DNA of 64,000 nt from Campylobacter sp. Its GTDB lineage: Bacteria; Campylobacterota; Campylobacteria; Campylobacterales; Campylobacteraceae. Shown piece by piece: positions 54,105-62,802 of the stretch. The position numbers and the translations under genes were made by a program. Under the pieces are notes generated by a model that was given only the letters and a program-made list of their open reading frames with translations, searched no databases and was not told the origin of the DNA. The DNA lies in assembly GCF_019423325.1 (NCBI RefSeq), contig NZ_JAHZBQ010000001.1:930001-994000 (forward strand), given 5' to 3'. Position 1 is the first letter of the stretch. Each line of letters opens with the position of its first letter.

Positions 54105-54305
54105 TTGGTTTTTACGTATAGAATTTCATCCGTTAAAGATTGCCGCCTCGGTATTTATCTCATTTACAATCCAAAATTAAAAATATTAGCTAGCGAAGTT
54201 TTGGGAGGTATGGATTTTGATTTAGGCACGAGCTTTTTGACAAACGATGCGAGCTTCGGAGGTATAAGAATTTTAGTTTTTCGTGACGTAGAATGTGCTG
54301 CGTGA
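54105..54305 (+). pseudogene. Short orphan coding fragment
   Basis: The frame (66 residues) has a coding-like composition (LGIYLIYNPKLKILASEVLGG) but only a TTG start without a ribosome site. It looks like a middle or end piece of a lost gene. The next frame-like remnant, 54540-54665 (KEILTITTLHLKARSIRDI), has no start codon. Confidence 0.35.
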
Positions 54306-54694
54306 CTCTAGGTCAAAGAGTAGCAATGCGAGATAAAATTTTGCTCGCTCGAGTGCTGAGGCATTATGCTTTTAGAAAAGGCACAAAGTAACGTAAATTT
54401 CGCTGCGCTTGTAGTTGAAATCCGCTAAATTTAAGCCAGAATCATTCGGCGGAGGCACCATTCGCCAAACCCTATAAGGCAAAATCTCTAAATTTAAGTT
54501 CTGGACGTCATATGCAAGCAGATTTCCTTCTGCCCTTAAAGCATTCAAATCATATTAAAATTTGAGCTTCCAAACGAACCTAAAGAAATTTTGACAATCA
54601 CTACGTTGCATTTAAAAGCGCGCTCGATAAGAGATATAAAAAAACTAGCAAATTTTAAAATTTAGCCAGACAAACTTTGTTCGCGATTTAAATT
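54306..54694. other. Decayed stretch with remnants
   Basis: No intact gene is visible. The part 54540-54665 reads as a 41-codon open stretch ending at TAG with coding-like residues but no start. The rest has stops in all frames at short intervals. Together with 53644-54305 it looks like the wreck of one or more accessory genes. Confidence 0.4.
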
Positions 54695-55192
54695 TTATCT
54701 TCTACCCTCTTTTTTAGCCTTGACGGCTTCATAAAGCTCATCGATCGAGGTCGCGGACGAGCCAGAGTATTTCTGCGCCGCTTGCATAGTTTTTTTGCCC
54801 CATTTACCGTCGATCGTCACGCCGTAGCCGCTAAACATCAAACTTCGCTGGATATAATAGACTTTATCTTGCTGCGTCATATTTTGTTGCTTCTGCACTT
54901 CGCGCTCGGCGTCTTTTGCCTGCTCACTTTCATATACGGAAGCACCCGCTAAATACCCTAGAACTAAACCTCCCACAATTGGTACGACAGACGCAATAAA
55001 TCTATTATTTACGCTAGAAGTCAAGCCTTCTAAAAATGCCTTTGCAATGCAAAACACTATAAAACCAGGAATAAAAGCGAGAACAGCATTGAAGCCACCA
55101 CCTATCACGTATACGAGCATACAGACTAAAATAATAGCTACAAGCCCCTCACCCAAACCGCTACCGACGAGGAAGGCTAGGAAAAAATTCAT
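54695..55192 (-). CDS. Inner-membrane protein with peptidoglycan-binding-like C-terminus
   Basis: The protein (165 residues) has about four hydrophobic segments in 1-86, then a charged linker and a C-terminal part (about 108-145) with IQRSLMFSGYGVTIDGKWGKKTMQAAQKYSG. This matches the helix-turn pattern of PG_binding_1 domains (QxxL, GYxxxIDGxxGxxT). Such domains bind murein in the periplasm, so the C-terminus is probably outside the inner membrane. The family is not known. The nearby genes give no clue. Confidence 0.65.
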   Translation of the reverse strand: MNFFLAFLVGSGLGEGLVAIILVCMLVYVIGGGFNAVLAFIPGFIVFCIAKAFLEGLTSSVNNRFIASVVPIVGGLVLGYLAGASVYESEQAKDAEREVQKQQNMTQQDKVYYIQRSLMFSGYGVTIDGKWGKKTMQAAQKYSGSSATSIDELYEAVKAKKEGRR

Positions 55193-55292
55193 AATTTATC
55201 CTTGAAATTTAAACGACATAATTTTCCGATTTTCAATTTAACCGAAAATTATGAAATTTAATCACCGATTAGACAACAAAATATAAGCAAGG

Positions 55293-55589
55293 CTATTCTA
55301 CGTGCTTCATGGTCCTATGAAATTGCGGGCTATGATCTTTTGCTGCCACATAAGCACAGATGATGCCTAGCACGCCGATAACCAAAACTATAATTGATGC
55401 AGTATTATGACCTTTAGCAAAAGCCGCTCCAAAGAAAAGCCAAAGTATAGAAAAAAAGAGTGTTCCTATCCACGACCTGCGATAAGATATCTCCGCCTGA
55501 CATCCGCTACATACGACCGCTCCGTATTTGATGTCGTCTTTACCACAAAATGGGCACATTAAATGATCCGGATGTTCATTCTCTGCCAT
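55293..55589 (-). CDS. Small zinc-ribbon membrane protein
   Basis: The 98-residue protein has CPFCGKDDIKYGAVVCSGC (residues 12-30), a four-Cys ribbon, then two hydrophobic helices (about 40-58 and 62-82). The ribosome site AAGGAGAAATT before the ATG is strong. A (TA)11 tract lies 32-53 bases upstream, in the expected promoter region. The function is unknown. Confidence 0.7.
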   Translation of the reverse strand: MAENEHPDHLMCPFCGKDDIKYGAVVCSGCQAEISYRRSWIGTLFFSILWLFFGAAFAKGHNTASIIVLVIGVLGIICAYVAAKDHSPQFHRTMKHVE

Positions 55590-55620
55590 AATTTCTCCTT
55601 TGAAAAAATATGGGTGGAAT

Positions 55621-55642
55621 TATATATATATATATATATATA
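55621..55642. repeat. (TA)11 dinucleotide tract upstream of a zinc-ribbon membrane gene
   Basis: Eleven TA units in a row are flanked by GGAAT and AGAGC. The tract lies in the gap between rpsR and the small membrane-protein gene, 32-53 bases before the ATG of the latter, where the -10 element or the -10/-35 spacer would be. Dinucleotide tracts of this length are prone to slippage. Confidence 0.85.
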
Positions 55643-55685
55643 AGAGCGGGCTTAAATTTTAAAATTTAGAGTTTAAAATAGGGGG

Positions 55686-55714
55686 AATTTTAGCGGCTCT
55701 ACACCGCTAAAATT
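55686..55714 (-). terminator. Stem-loop terminator of the rpsF-ssb-rpsR operon
   Basis: AATTTTAGCGG (55686-55696) and CCGCTAAAATT (55704-55714) form a perfect 11-bp stem with a 7-base loop. It overlaps the rpsR stop codon on the minus strand. The run after the stem is AT-rich and contains a further palindrome at 55653-55668. Confidence 0.7.
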
Positions 55715-55974
55715 TAAAGATTTTCGAATGGATTTGTGACCACGTCTTTGCGATCTACGATGTAAGGTATAAGGGCTGCTTGGCGCGCGCGCTTGATAGC
55801 CTTTTCTACCATCTCTTGGTATTTTTTGCTGGTGCCGGTTAAGCGGCGCGGCATAATCTTAAAGCGCTCGCTTAGGCAGTGCTTTAGCAGTGCCGTGTCC
55901 TTATAATCGATAAATTCGATCTTTGCTTCCGTAAATTTGCAATACTTCCTAGTATATTTTCTCTTATCTGCCAT
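55714..55974 (-). CDS. rpsR: 30S ribosomal protein S18
   Basis: The 86-residue basic protein has KYCKFTEAKIEFIDYKD, RRLTGTSKKYQEMVEKAIKRARQAALIPY, the S18 core. It binds S6 in the platform of the small subunit. It follows ssb in the same operon, 13 bases after its stop. Confidence 0.96.
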   Translation of the reverse strand: MADKRKYTRKYCKFTEAKIEFIDYKDTALLKHCLSERFKIMPRRLTGTSKKYQEMVEKAIKRARQAALIPYIVDRKDVVTNPFENL

Positions 55975-55987
55975 GATTTTTCCTTAA

Positions 55988-56590
55988 TTAAAATGGGATC
56001 GTGTCGTTGCCGTCATCGTATTTATCGGCATCGACGTCGACTTCCGGAATCGTGCTTTCGTAACTCTGCTCTTTTTGTTTAGGTGCATTATAATCGTTTT
56101 TTGCGCCTCTTGAATTTGAGTTTTGTCTATTAGCATAGCTATTTCCGCCGCCGTAATTACCGCCGCCGCCATAGCTAGAATTTCCGCCGCCATAGCCGCC
56201 GGAGCTTCCGCCATAATTGCCGCCCTCGTAATTGCTGCCTTGGTTATAGCCGCCGCTTCCACCTTGATTGCTTCCTAGCATCTCCATAGTATCTACGCTG
56301 ATGGAGTGCTTGCTTCGGTTCTGTCCGTTTTGATCCTGCCACTGATCTAGCTTTAAGCGGCCTTCGATCAAAATTTTACTGCCTTTTCGCAAGTATTGGT
56401 TTGCGATCTCGGCCGTACGACCGAAAAAATCTATGTCTATAAAGCACGTTTCTTCGCGTTTCTCGCCGTTTGAGCTATTATATCTGCGTGTGACGGCGAT
56501 GCCGGTTTTGCCTACGGCGGTACCCGTTTGCAGATATCTAAGCTCGATATCTCGGGTTAAATTACCTACCAAAACTACTTTATTGAACAT
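55988..56590 (-). CDS. ssb: Single-stranded DNA-binding protein
   Basis: An OB-fold domain (about 1-108; VVLVGNLTRDIELRYLQTG, FIDIDFFGRTAEIANQYLRKG) is followed by a Gly/Tyr/Ser/Asn-rich linker (about 112-160) and the acidic tip DDGNDTIPF, which recruits partner proteins. Length 200 is normal for SSB in this group. It stands between rpsF and rpsR, as in many bacteria. The Gly-rich linker repeats resemble those in the DjlA-like protein. Confidence 0.96.
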   Translation of the reverse strand: MFNKVVLVGNLTRDIELRYLQTGTAVGKTGIAVTRRYNSSNGEKREETCFIDIDFFGRTAEIANQYLRKGSKILIEGRLKLDQWQDQNGQNRSKHSISVDTMEMLGSNQGGSGGYNQGSNYEGGNYGGSSGGYGGGNSSYGGGGNYGGGNSYANRQNSNSRGAKNDYNAPKQKEQSYESTIPEVDVDADKYDDGNDTIPF

Positions 56591-56600
56591 ATTTTATCCT

Positions 56601-57014
56601 TTATTCGCCCTCTTTGGCTGCTTCTTCAGGCTCTTTTGGCTCTACCGATGCTTTTGGCTCGCGCTCTTTTTTTGCAGGGCTTAGCTTGATACCTTTGCTT
56701 AGTTTATCCCAAGCGGAAATTTCACGCTTAGTCTCATATTTGACGGTCAAAAACCTAATGATATCTTCGGTGATGCGCAGATTTCTAACAAGTTCGGAGA
56801 TCAAGCTCGGTTCGGCTTTAAAATAGATTACGAAATAAACTCCGCGCTCATATTTGTCGATCTTATAGGCAAGCTTTCTAGCGCCCATTTCGATCACGGA
56901 AGCGATCTCTCCGCCGTTTTTGGTTATGATTTCTTTGACGAAATCGACTTTTGTTTTAACTTCATCGTCGGTAAGCGTGGGCTTAACGATGAATAAAACC
57001 TCGTAGTTTCTCAT
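56601..57014 (-). CDS. rpsF: 30S ribosomal protein S6
   Basis: The protein starts MRNYEVLFIVKPTLTDDEVK and has GARKLAYKIDKYERGVYF, typical of S6. The acidic/Lys-Glu-rich C-terminal tail (about 110-137) lengthens it beyond the core of 95-100 residues. It leads the rpsF-ssb-rpsR group, with an AAGGAGAA ribosome site before the ATG. Confidence 0.95.
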   Translation of the reverse strand: MRNYEVLFIVKPTLTDDEVKTKVDFVKEIITKNGGEIASVIEMGARKLAYKIDKYERGVYFVIYFKAEPSLISELVRNLRITEDIIRFLTVKYETKREISAWDKLSKGIKLSPAKKEREPKASVEPKEPEEAAKEGE

Positions 57015-57098
57015 AAATTCTCCTTATGGATTTTAGCTCGCAAACAGCGTCTGCGGGCAAGGATTTTGCAAAAAATGCGAAGAGATATTACTAAAATT

Positions 57099-58103
57099 TC
57101 ACTTAATATTTGCTTTTTGTCCTAGCGAACTTAGCAGCATGCGCTGCAACCTCAAAAACGACGCAAGTAAAAGTTCATCTTTCGCCGCGTTCTTTTCGCT
57201 TTTGAGTTCAAATTCCAAATCGTTTAAGTGAGCGAAAATTTGATAAAACGTCCGCGTAGAAAAGCTGGTGGCGTAGCGCTGCATCTGTGCGGCCACGGAA
57301 GGGGGCGGCTGATAGCCTAAAACCGCCTTAAAATCAAATCTGCCGTTTATTTTCACGTAAGCATGCAGCCGAAAAATTCTATAAATCAGGCGGTAGAAAT
57401 AATTTATCAGCTCCATCTCGTTGTATCCGCCGCCCAGAGCCATTTTATAAAAATCTACGCGAAAATCGCAAAGGCTGAAAATTTTATCAAAAAGCTCGTC
57501 GTAGCTCACCTCGCTAAGGCCATAAACCATTAAATTTACGTTTTGCAGGCTAAGCTCAAGCCCCAGACTTGCAAATTTTTCTATCTCGCTTGCGCTCAGA
57601 CTCAGGCTTTCGTTGTGGATGGCGTAGATCCTGCTAAGCGCGGCGGTGTTTGCAAAAAGCCCGCACATCTCGCATTTTTGCGCAAGCAGCGCTATGGCTT
57701 CATTCACGCCTGAGGGTTTGAAAAACCTCACTTCGTTTCGTTCAAATTCCTTGATAAAATCCGCGCTTACAGAAATTTCGCTATCGTTTAGCTCGTAGAT
57801 CAGGTGGTTGTTTGCGTCCGCCTTGCACAGCGCGATGAGCCTTCGTAGCTCCTCTTTCTTGATGAGCGAGGCGGTTTTGATGTGAAGCGTGTTACTACCG
57901 CCGAAAAGCGAAGGCTCCAAGAAGCTTCGCGCCTGCTCAAAATCATACTCTAAAAAATACAAACTCAAAAAATTATCGGCTGCGTAAATTTGCTTCAATC
58001 GCTGCGCGTAAAGCTCGTTTGAAAAATCGTCTCCGCCGCGCAAAAGCACGAAATTCGGCACCCTGCCGCTTGCGATAAGCCCGTCAAATTCTTTTCTATA
58101 CAT
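57099..58103 (-). CDS. holA: DNA polymerase III delta subunit
   Basis: HolA opens the sliding clamp within the clamp loader. The 334-residue protein starts MYRKEFDGLIASGRVPNFVLLRGGDDF and has a degenerate AAA+ fold, ending with a helical collar domain (about 215-330), as in the family. No Walker A is needed in delta. Its ATG shares a base with the rnr stop (TGATG). Confidence 0.87.
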   Translation of the reverse strand: MYRKEFDGLIASGRVPNFVLLRGGDDFSNELYAQRLKQIYAADNFLSLYFLEYDFEQARSFLEPSLFGGSNTLHIKTASLIKKEELRRLIALCKADANNHLIYELNDSEISVSADFIKEFERNEVRFFKPSGVNEAIALLAQKCEMCGLFANTAALSRIYAIHNESLSLSASEIEKFASLGLELSLQNVNLMVYGLSEVSYDELFDKIFSLCDFRVDFYKMALGGGYNEMELINYFYRLIYRIFRLHAYVKINGRFDFKAVLGYQPPPSVAAQMQRYATSFSTRTFYQIFAHLNDLEFELKSEKNAAKDELLLASFLRLQRMLLSSLGQKANIK

Positions 58104-60025
58104 CAGATCTTCTTTACCACCCTGCCTAAGATCACTCCGCTAGCGATGTTTGCGTCCGTAAGCTCCACCAGCACGGGCGTTAGAATGTCGCCGGCGAAAT
58201 TTGAAACTAAAATTTTAGCTCCCTTTAGCTTGTCGTCTAGCTTTGCGGTGACGGAATTTCCGTTTTCGTCGATGTAGCAGCGGAATTTTTTGCCTAAATT
58301 TTCCGCGGCCCAGCGCGCAAATTTTCGGTCCATAAAATCAAACGCGACCTTGTCCGCCTCGCGCTCTAGCTCGTTTAGCCGCGCGCACGTCGCGTCGATG
58401 TTTAAAAGCAGGTAATTATAAAATTTCTCATCCCCCCTCATCTGCGCCTTTAGCAAGCGGTGCAAAATGAGATCGGAATAGCGCCTAATCGGGCTTGTGA
58501 AGTGCGTGTAGTTATCAAATCCGAGCCCGAAATGCCCGCGCGATTCGGATCCGTACTCGGCGCGCTTTTGAGCCTTGATGATGAGCTTATCGACCTCCTC
58601 GCGGATCCCCATGGCATCAGCTTGCGCTTGGATTTCGCCGATCATCTTAGCAAGGTTGCTCTGATACGGCGCGTCGATACCGAACAGCGCCAGATCGTCA
58701 AGCAGAGCGTAAATTTTTTTAAGCTCCGCTGAGCCATGATTTCTAAAAACGCCTCGCTCGATGCGCGCCGCAGCGGCTTTATTGGCTAGCAGCATACAAT
58801 CCTCGATGAGCTTATGCGACGGGGTGTCGGTCTCAAAGCGAGTGGAGCTTATAAAACCGCGCTCATCAAGCGTGATGCGAAGCTCCTTGGTGCGGAAATC
58901 AAATCCGCGCTTCAGCCTCGCGCGGCGCAGTCGCTCGCAAATTTCATTAAGCGGCAAGAGCCAGCTTAAAATTTCAGGCTCACACGCCTTGCGGGTGCGT
59001 AAAATTTCATCGACCTCGTCGTAATTATAGCGACGTTTTGATCTTATAATCGCTTCGAAAAGCTCCTGCTTTTGCGGGTTTAAATTTTCATCCAAAGCGA
59101 TTTTAAAAACAAAGGCTAGTCTCGGAAGATTCGGCATCAGCGAGCAGATGTTTTCGCTAAGCTCGCGCGGCAGCATCGGCACGGATCTGTGCGGAAAATA
59201 TATCGAAAAGCCGCGAAATTTCGCCTCCTTATCGATCGGCGAGTATTCGCTTACGTATTCGCTCACGTCGGCGATCGCGACGTAAAGCGTGCGCTCTTTT
59301 ACGTCAAAATAGATCGCGTCGTCGAAGTCCTTGGCGTCGATGGGATCGATGGTGCAAAAGGGCAGATGCTGCAAATCCACGCGCTGCGGATACAGCGCCT
59401 CGTCCACTTCGCTGCCGAAGCTCGCGGCTTGCTGCTTGCACGCTTCGTTAAATTCGTCGTTTTTATCGTAGATCGCTAAAGAAATTTTCTCATCGACGAA
59501 GGGATCGGATAAGTTTCCGATCACCTCGGTGATCTCGTTCGTTAAATTATCGATCTTTAAAAGGGTGTTTGCGGGCAGCTGCTTTAGCGATTTTTGCGTG
59601 GCTTTGAGCGGATTTGCGAGGCCGGTTTTGACGTTCACGCCTAAAATTTCGCGCCCGAAGCTTTTGGTATAAACCACGCTAGTTAAAAATGCGGGCTTGA
59701 CGCACATCAGCACCTTTGCGTGCAGGCGGGACTTTCTTGAGCTTAAAATTTTTGCTAGGATCAGATCGCCCAGATGCACGCCGCTTAAATATCTGTTTTC
59801 GATGATGAGATCTGCCTTGAAGCGGTCGTCGAAGCTCTGCAGATAGCCCGTGCCGTCGCGCGCGATGTCGAGCCTGCCGAAAACATAGCCGTCGTTTAGG
59901 TAGAGCTTGCCCTTGTGCGCGCTGATAGCGCTGATATTTAAGAGGTTACGCACGAGCTCCTTTTGCTCGCCGCTAAGATCCTTTTCAAATACGCCCGAGT
60001 TAAAGGCGCGCAGGAACTCTTTCAT
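58103..60025 (-). CDS. rnr: Ribonuclease R / RNase II family exoribonuclease
   Basis: The enzyme degrades RNA from the 3' end. Cold-shock-like domains (about 15-190) are followed by the RNB catalytic domain (about 215-545) with PFCTIDPIDAKDFDDAIYFD (metal Asp residues), PMLPRELSENICSLMPN and FTSPIRRYSDLILHRLL. A short S1-like domain (about 565-640) ends it. The length of 640 is less than E. coli RNase R because terminal extensions are missing. It is coupled to holA and overlaps the HDOD gene by four bases. Confidence 0.92.
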   Translation of the reverse strand: MKEFLRAFNSGVFEKDLSGEQKELVRNLLNISAISAHKGKLYLNDGYVFGRLDIARDGTGYLQSFDDRFKADLIIENRYLSGVHLGDLILAKILSSRKSRLHAKVLMCVKPAFLTSVVYTKSFGREILGVNVKTGLANPLKATQKSLKQLPANTLLKIDNLTNEITEVIGNLSDPFVDEKISLAIYDKNDEFNEACKQQAASFGSEVDEALYPQRVDLQHLPFCTIDPIDAKDFDDAIYFDVKERTLYVAIADVSEYVSEYSPIDKEAKFRGFSIYFPHRSVPMLPRELSENICSLMPNLPRLAFVFKIALDENLNPQKQELFEAIIRSKRRYNYDEVDEILRTRKACEPEILSWLLPLNEICERLRRARLKRGFDFRTKELRITLDERGFISSTRFETDTPSHKLIEDCMLLANKAAAARIERGVFRNHGSAELKKIYALLDDLALFGIDAPYQSNLAKMIGEIQAQADAMGIREEVDKLIIKAQKRAEYGSESRGHFGLGFDNYTHFTSPIRRYSDLILHRLLKAQMRGDEKFYNYLLLNIDATCARLNELEREADKVAFDFMDRKFARWAAENLGKKFRCYIDENGNSVTAKLDDKLKGAKILVSNFAGDILTPVLVELTDANIASGVILGRVVKKI

Positions 60026-61236
60026 ATCGAAATTTCGCCTTTCGCCTCTAAAAACGCTTCCTGTTCGAAGCCGAACTCGACTAGTAAATTTAAAGCGTTG
60101 TCGATGCTAAGCTCGTCGAAGTGATGGTAGATATTGACCGCGGTTTTGGCGATCTTTAGCATTGCATAGCGGGATTTGTTCTCAAAAGGCGCGTCGTCGA
60201 GAGCATTTGAATACAGCGCGTCCTGCGCGATCTGCTCTAGCCCGAAATGCGCAAATAGCGCGTGCGAGACACTCTCGCGGTTCGTGCCGCAAAATTTCAT
60301 CTCCACATCGGTAAAATCCTGCGGAAAGATCGAGCCCTTGATGGCGTGGTAAAATTCCTCCGCCTTGCCCGCCGCACACACCTGCTCGTCGATAAAAACC
60401 CGTCCAAACTCCACTAAAATCACGCTTGAGAGGATGCTTTGCTCTATCTGCGGGTAGGATTTGATCCACGAAAACATAAGCAGATTTCGCAGCAGCGAGA
60501 CCTGCGTGAGCTTTTCGCGATCGATGCGATACGCCTGCAGGCTCGGCCTTAGCATCTCGTCAAATACGGCGAATAGAAAAAACGCCCGCATCTGCTCGCG
60601 CCCATAAAGCTCAAAAGCTCGCTGTAAATTTAGCGTCTTTAATGCCGCGGTGCCCTGCTCTTGCCCTCGCTCCTGCGCTCTGCCCCATTCTTGTTCCTGT
60701 TTTTGCTGCTGCGCTTGCCCCTGCTCCTGCTCTCGTTCTTGCTGTTGCGTTTGTGCGGCTTGCGTAGAGATGCTCGAACCTAGCGCGCAATCAGCTCTCG
60801 CAGCGGCGTGCTGATTTTGCCGCTGCGTATCGCTCGCTGCTTGCGAGGGGTTAAATTTAAAATTCTCGTCGCTGCAGTTCGCGTCGTTTGCGTCATTTGG
60901 GCGATTAAATTTAAGACTATCGGCCCGCCCCGCTAAACTTGCGTCCTCTTGCTCACTCGCAGCGTCTTGCAAGCCGCATCCTATGGGCTCCGTGCTTTGG
61001 AGATCGTACCGCTCATCTGTAGCGGCGAAATTTTGCCTCGCGAGCCCTTCGGCGCTAAATTTAGACAAACCGCAAAAGGCTAAATCTAAAATTTTATCCG
61101 CAAGAGAGGCGTTTTTTGAAATTTGCAAAGCGAGCTCGGCACCTGAAGCATCCGCGTCAAACGATGCTAAAATTTTTAAAATTTCATCGCTAAAGCCCGC
61201 GAGCGCGCCTATTTTTTGGGTTATAAATTTATTCAT
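60022..61236 (-). CDS. HDOD-domain protein split by a Gln/Glu-rich insert
   Basis: HDOD proteins are HD-hydrolase relatives without catalytic residues that act in signalling. The N-terminal part (GALAGFSDEILKILASFDAD...LALQISKNASLADKILDLAF, interrupted here) and the later part (LNLQRAFELYGREQMRAFFLFAVF) match the two halves of one HDOD core. About 133 residues lie between them, including a QQQERE/QEQGQAQQQK tract. The ATG at 61236 is chosen over a TTG at 61269 as it gives the more usual start. The lack of a good ribosome site leaves this open. Confidence 0.72.
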   Translation of the reverse strand: MNKFITQKIGALAGFSDEILKILASFDADASGAELALQISKNASLADKILDLAFCGLSKFSAEGLARQNFAATDERYDLQSTEPIGCGLQDAASEQEDASLAGRADSLKFNRPNDANDANCSDENFKFNPSQAASDTQRQNQHAAARADCALGSSISTQAAQTQQQEREQEQGQAQQQKQEQEWGRAQERGQEQGTAALKTLNLQRAFELYGREQMRAFFLFAVFDEMLRPSLQAYRIDREKLTQVSLLRNLLMFSWIKSYPQIEQSILSSVILVEFGRVFIDEQVCAAGKAEEFYHAIKGSIFPQDFTDVEMKFCGTNRESVSHALFAHFGLEQIAQDALYSNALDDAPFENKSRYAMLKIAKTAVNIYHHFDELSIDNALNLLVEFGFEQEAFLEAKGEISI

Positions 61237-61702
61237 TTTAAAAAGCCGTTCAATATAAATTTCGTACAATCATATCAAATTTTAACTCAAATTGCAAAGC
61301 AAAACGCCGCCGTTGCGTCTAAATTCCGCTTCAGCTCGCGAGGCTTTTAAGCGCTTTTTTTTATGCCAAAAATCGCGGATCAACCCGCCCGTTTGTCGCG
61401 GCGATAAAAACAAAATTTCAAACGCCGTTTTATAAAATTTTAATCCCCTTTCGTATAGAATGCATCGAAATTCCGTTTATAAAGAGCCCAATTAAAACAG
61501 AAGCTTAAAGAGCTAAAAAGACTTAAAAACCGAAAATAATTTTAAGATACTCAAGCTAGTTTTTAAAATTTCATATAAATTTAAGCAGATGAATTTATAT
61601 GAAATTTAATGACGAGCTAAGATATAGAGCAATAAAATATTGCTACTAAAGAAGCTTTTTGGGCTTTACAAATTTGCATATGTATTTTTATAAGGGTTAG
61701 AT
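61237..61702. other. Gene-free junction between housekeeping block and AT-rich island
   Basis: Composition changes here, from mixed GC to strongly AT-rich after about 61420. No gene is seen. The stretch has a perfect 16-bp inverted repeat at 61566-61607 and a TAAGGG ribosome-site-like leader before 61703. Confidence 0.5.
61566..61607. repeat. Perfect 16-bp inverted repeat with 10-base loop
   Basis: AAATTTCATATAAATT (61566-61581) and AATTTATATGAAATTT (61592-61607) are exact reverse complements around TAAGCAGATG. It lies about 95 bases before the first island gene. It could be a two-way terminator, an operator or a boundary mark of transferred DNA. Confidence 0.7.
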
Positions 61703-62734
61703 ATGCGCAGTATAGTATTTCTTTTCATAATACCCGCTTTTTTTACCATAAGCTTTTTTGTCGCCCTAATCGCCCCTAAAGGCAAACGCAAGCTACTTTG
61801 GCTTTTTGTTTGGTTTTTGGTTTTCTTTAGCGACTTTATCCTACTTCGAGTTGTTATGGCTTATTATGATTTTAAATATGCCAAGATAAGTGTCTACGAA
61901 AAGCCCGCCATACACGCTTACTATGCAGGAGAAAGAGAAATAGTCAAATGGAATAGAAGCGGTTTTCCTTTGATAGATCCAACCAATTGGCTAAATTTCC
62001 CTGCAAGTACGACCGATGCGAATTTCATATCTTTGATAAACGGCTACGTAAATTTTATAGACTACAAAGAAAAAAGCGAGAATCCTATTACAAACGGTAA
62101 ATACTTTAGAATTTATCTGGATGACTATACCGCAAAAGAGTGCTTTTTATCAGCCAAGTTAAGCACAAGTGGCTTTTTAAAGAGTATCCCGATAACATAT
62201 GAAGAATTAAATATATTTTTTAATCAACTGCAACCAAATCATGAAAGTGATGATAAGATAATCAGAGAGATAAAATCGTTACTTGATGACAGAAACGCCT
62301 CGATGATAGATATAAAACCGTCTAAAATATTAAGCTACATAAAATACAATATGAAAGATCTCAAGCAAATTTACAAAGACAAATGCGTAGCTCGCAAAGA
62401 AATCAATGAAGATGAGATAGCGCCTATCGAGCTCGTAGCGGAAGATCTATATTATCTCTTAGAACTAAAGCCCGACATAAAACCTAATGTATTGACAGAT
62501 ATGTTATATATTGATTTTAACTACGGTGCCGTGATCAAAGATAGATATACCGGTAAAATTCTAGCAGATAACGTATATATGAGCATTGGATACCAAGGGA
62601 TAGCGGGTGAAATCATAAGGGCATATGGCGGCAATCCCGGGAGTACAGATTTTTGCGATAGTGGCAGGGAGAAGTATTTGGATATATGTAATCAAAAGAT
62701 GATAGAAGAATTCTTCAGAAAGGATAGAAAATGA
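61703..62734 (+). CDS. Membrane-anchored protein of unknown function (island)
   Basis: The protein (343 residues) has two hydrophobic helices at the N-terminus (about 4-26 and 30-55) and then a soluble part with many Lys, Asp, Ile and Tyr. Visible segments include FRIYLDDYTAKECFLSAKLS and YIDFNYGAVIKDRYTGKIL. No family is known to me. The codon use is more AT-rich than in the rest of the window. It overlaps a 23-codon remnant by four bases. Confidence 0.65.
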   Translation: MRSIVFLFIIPAFFTISFFVALIAPKGKRKLLWLFVWFLVFFSDFILLRVVMAYYDFKYAKISVYEKPAIHAYYAGEREIVKWNRSGFPLIDPTNWLNFPASTTDANFISLINGYVNFIDYKEKSENPITNGKYFRIYLDDYTAKECFLSAKLSTSGFLKSIPITYEELNIFFNQLQPNHESDDKIIREIKSLLDDRNASMIDIKPSKILSYIKYNMKDLKQIYKDKCVARKEINEDEIAPIELVAEDLYYLLELKPDIKPNVLTDMLYIDFNYGAVIKDRYTGKILADNVYMSIGYQGIAGEIIRAYGGNPGSTDFCDSGREKYLDICNQKMIEEFFRKDRK

Positions 62735-62802
62735 GAAAGTTTGAGGCGCTAAAAACATATGCAGAGCTAGCATGGGCGGGGTATAGGGGATTGAACAATT
62801 AA
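62731..62802 (+). pseudogene. 23-codon remnant of a gene start
   Basis: After AAAGGATAGAAA the frame reads MRKFEALKTYAELAWAGYRG and ends after three more codons. The ATGA overlap with the upstream gene and the ribosome site show that it is a real translation start. The words TYAELAWA recall the starts of large lipase/toxin-like proteins that I associate with campylobacters, so this may be the stump of such a gene after a deletion (inference). Confidence 0.5.
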
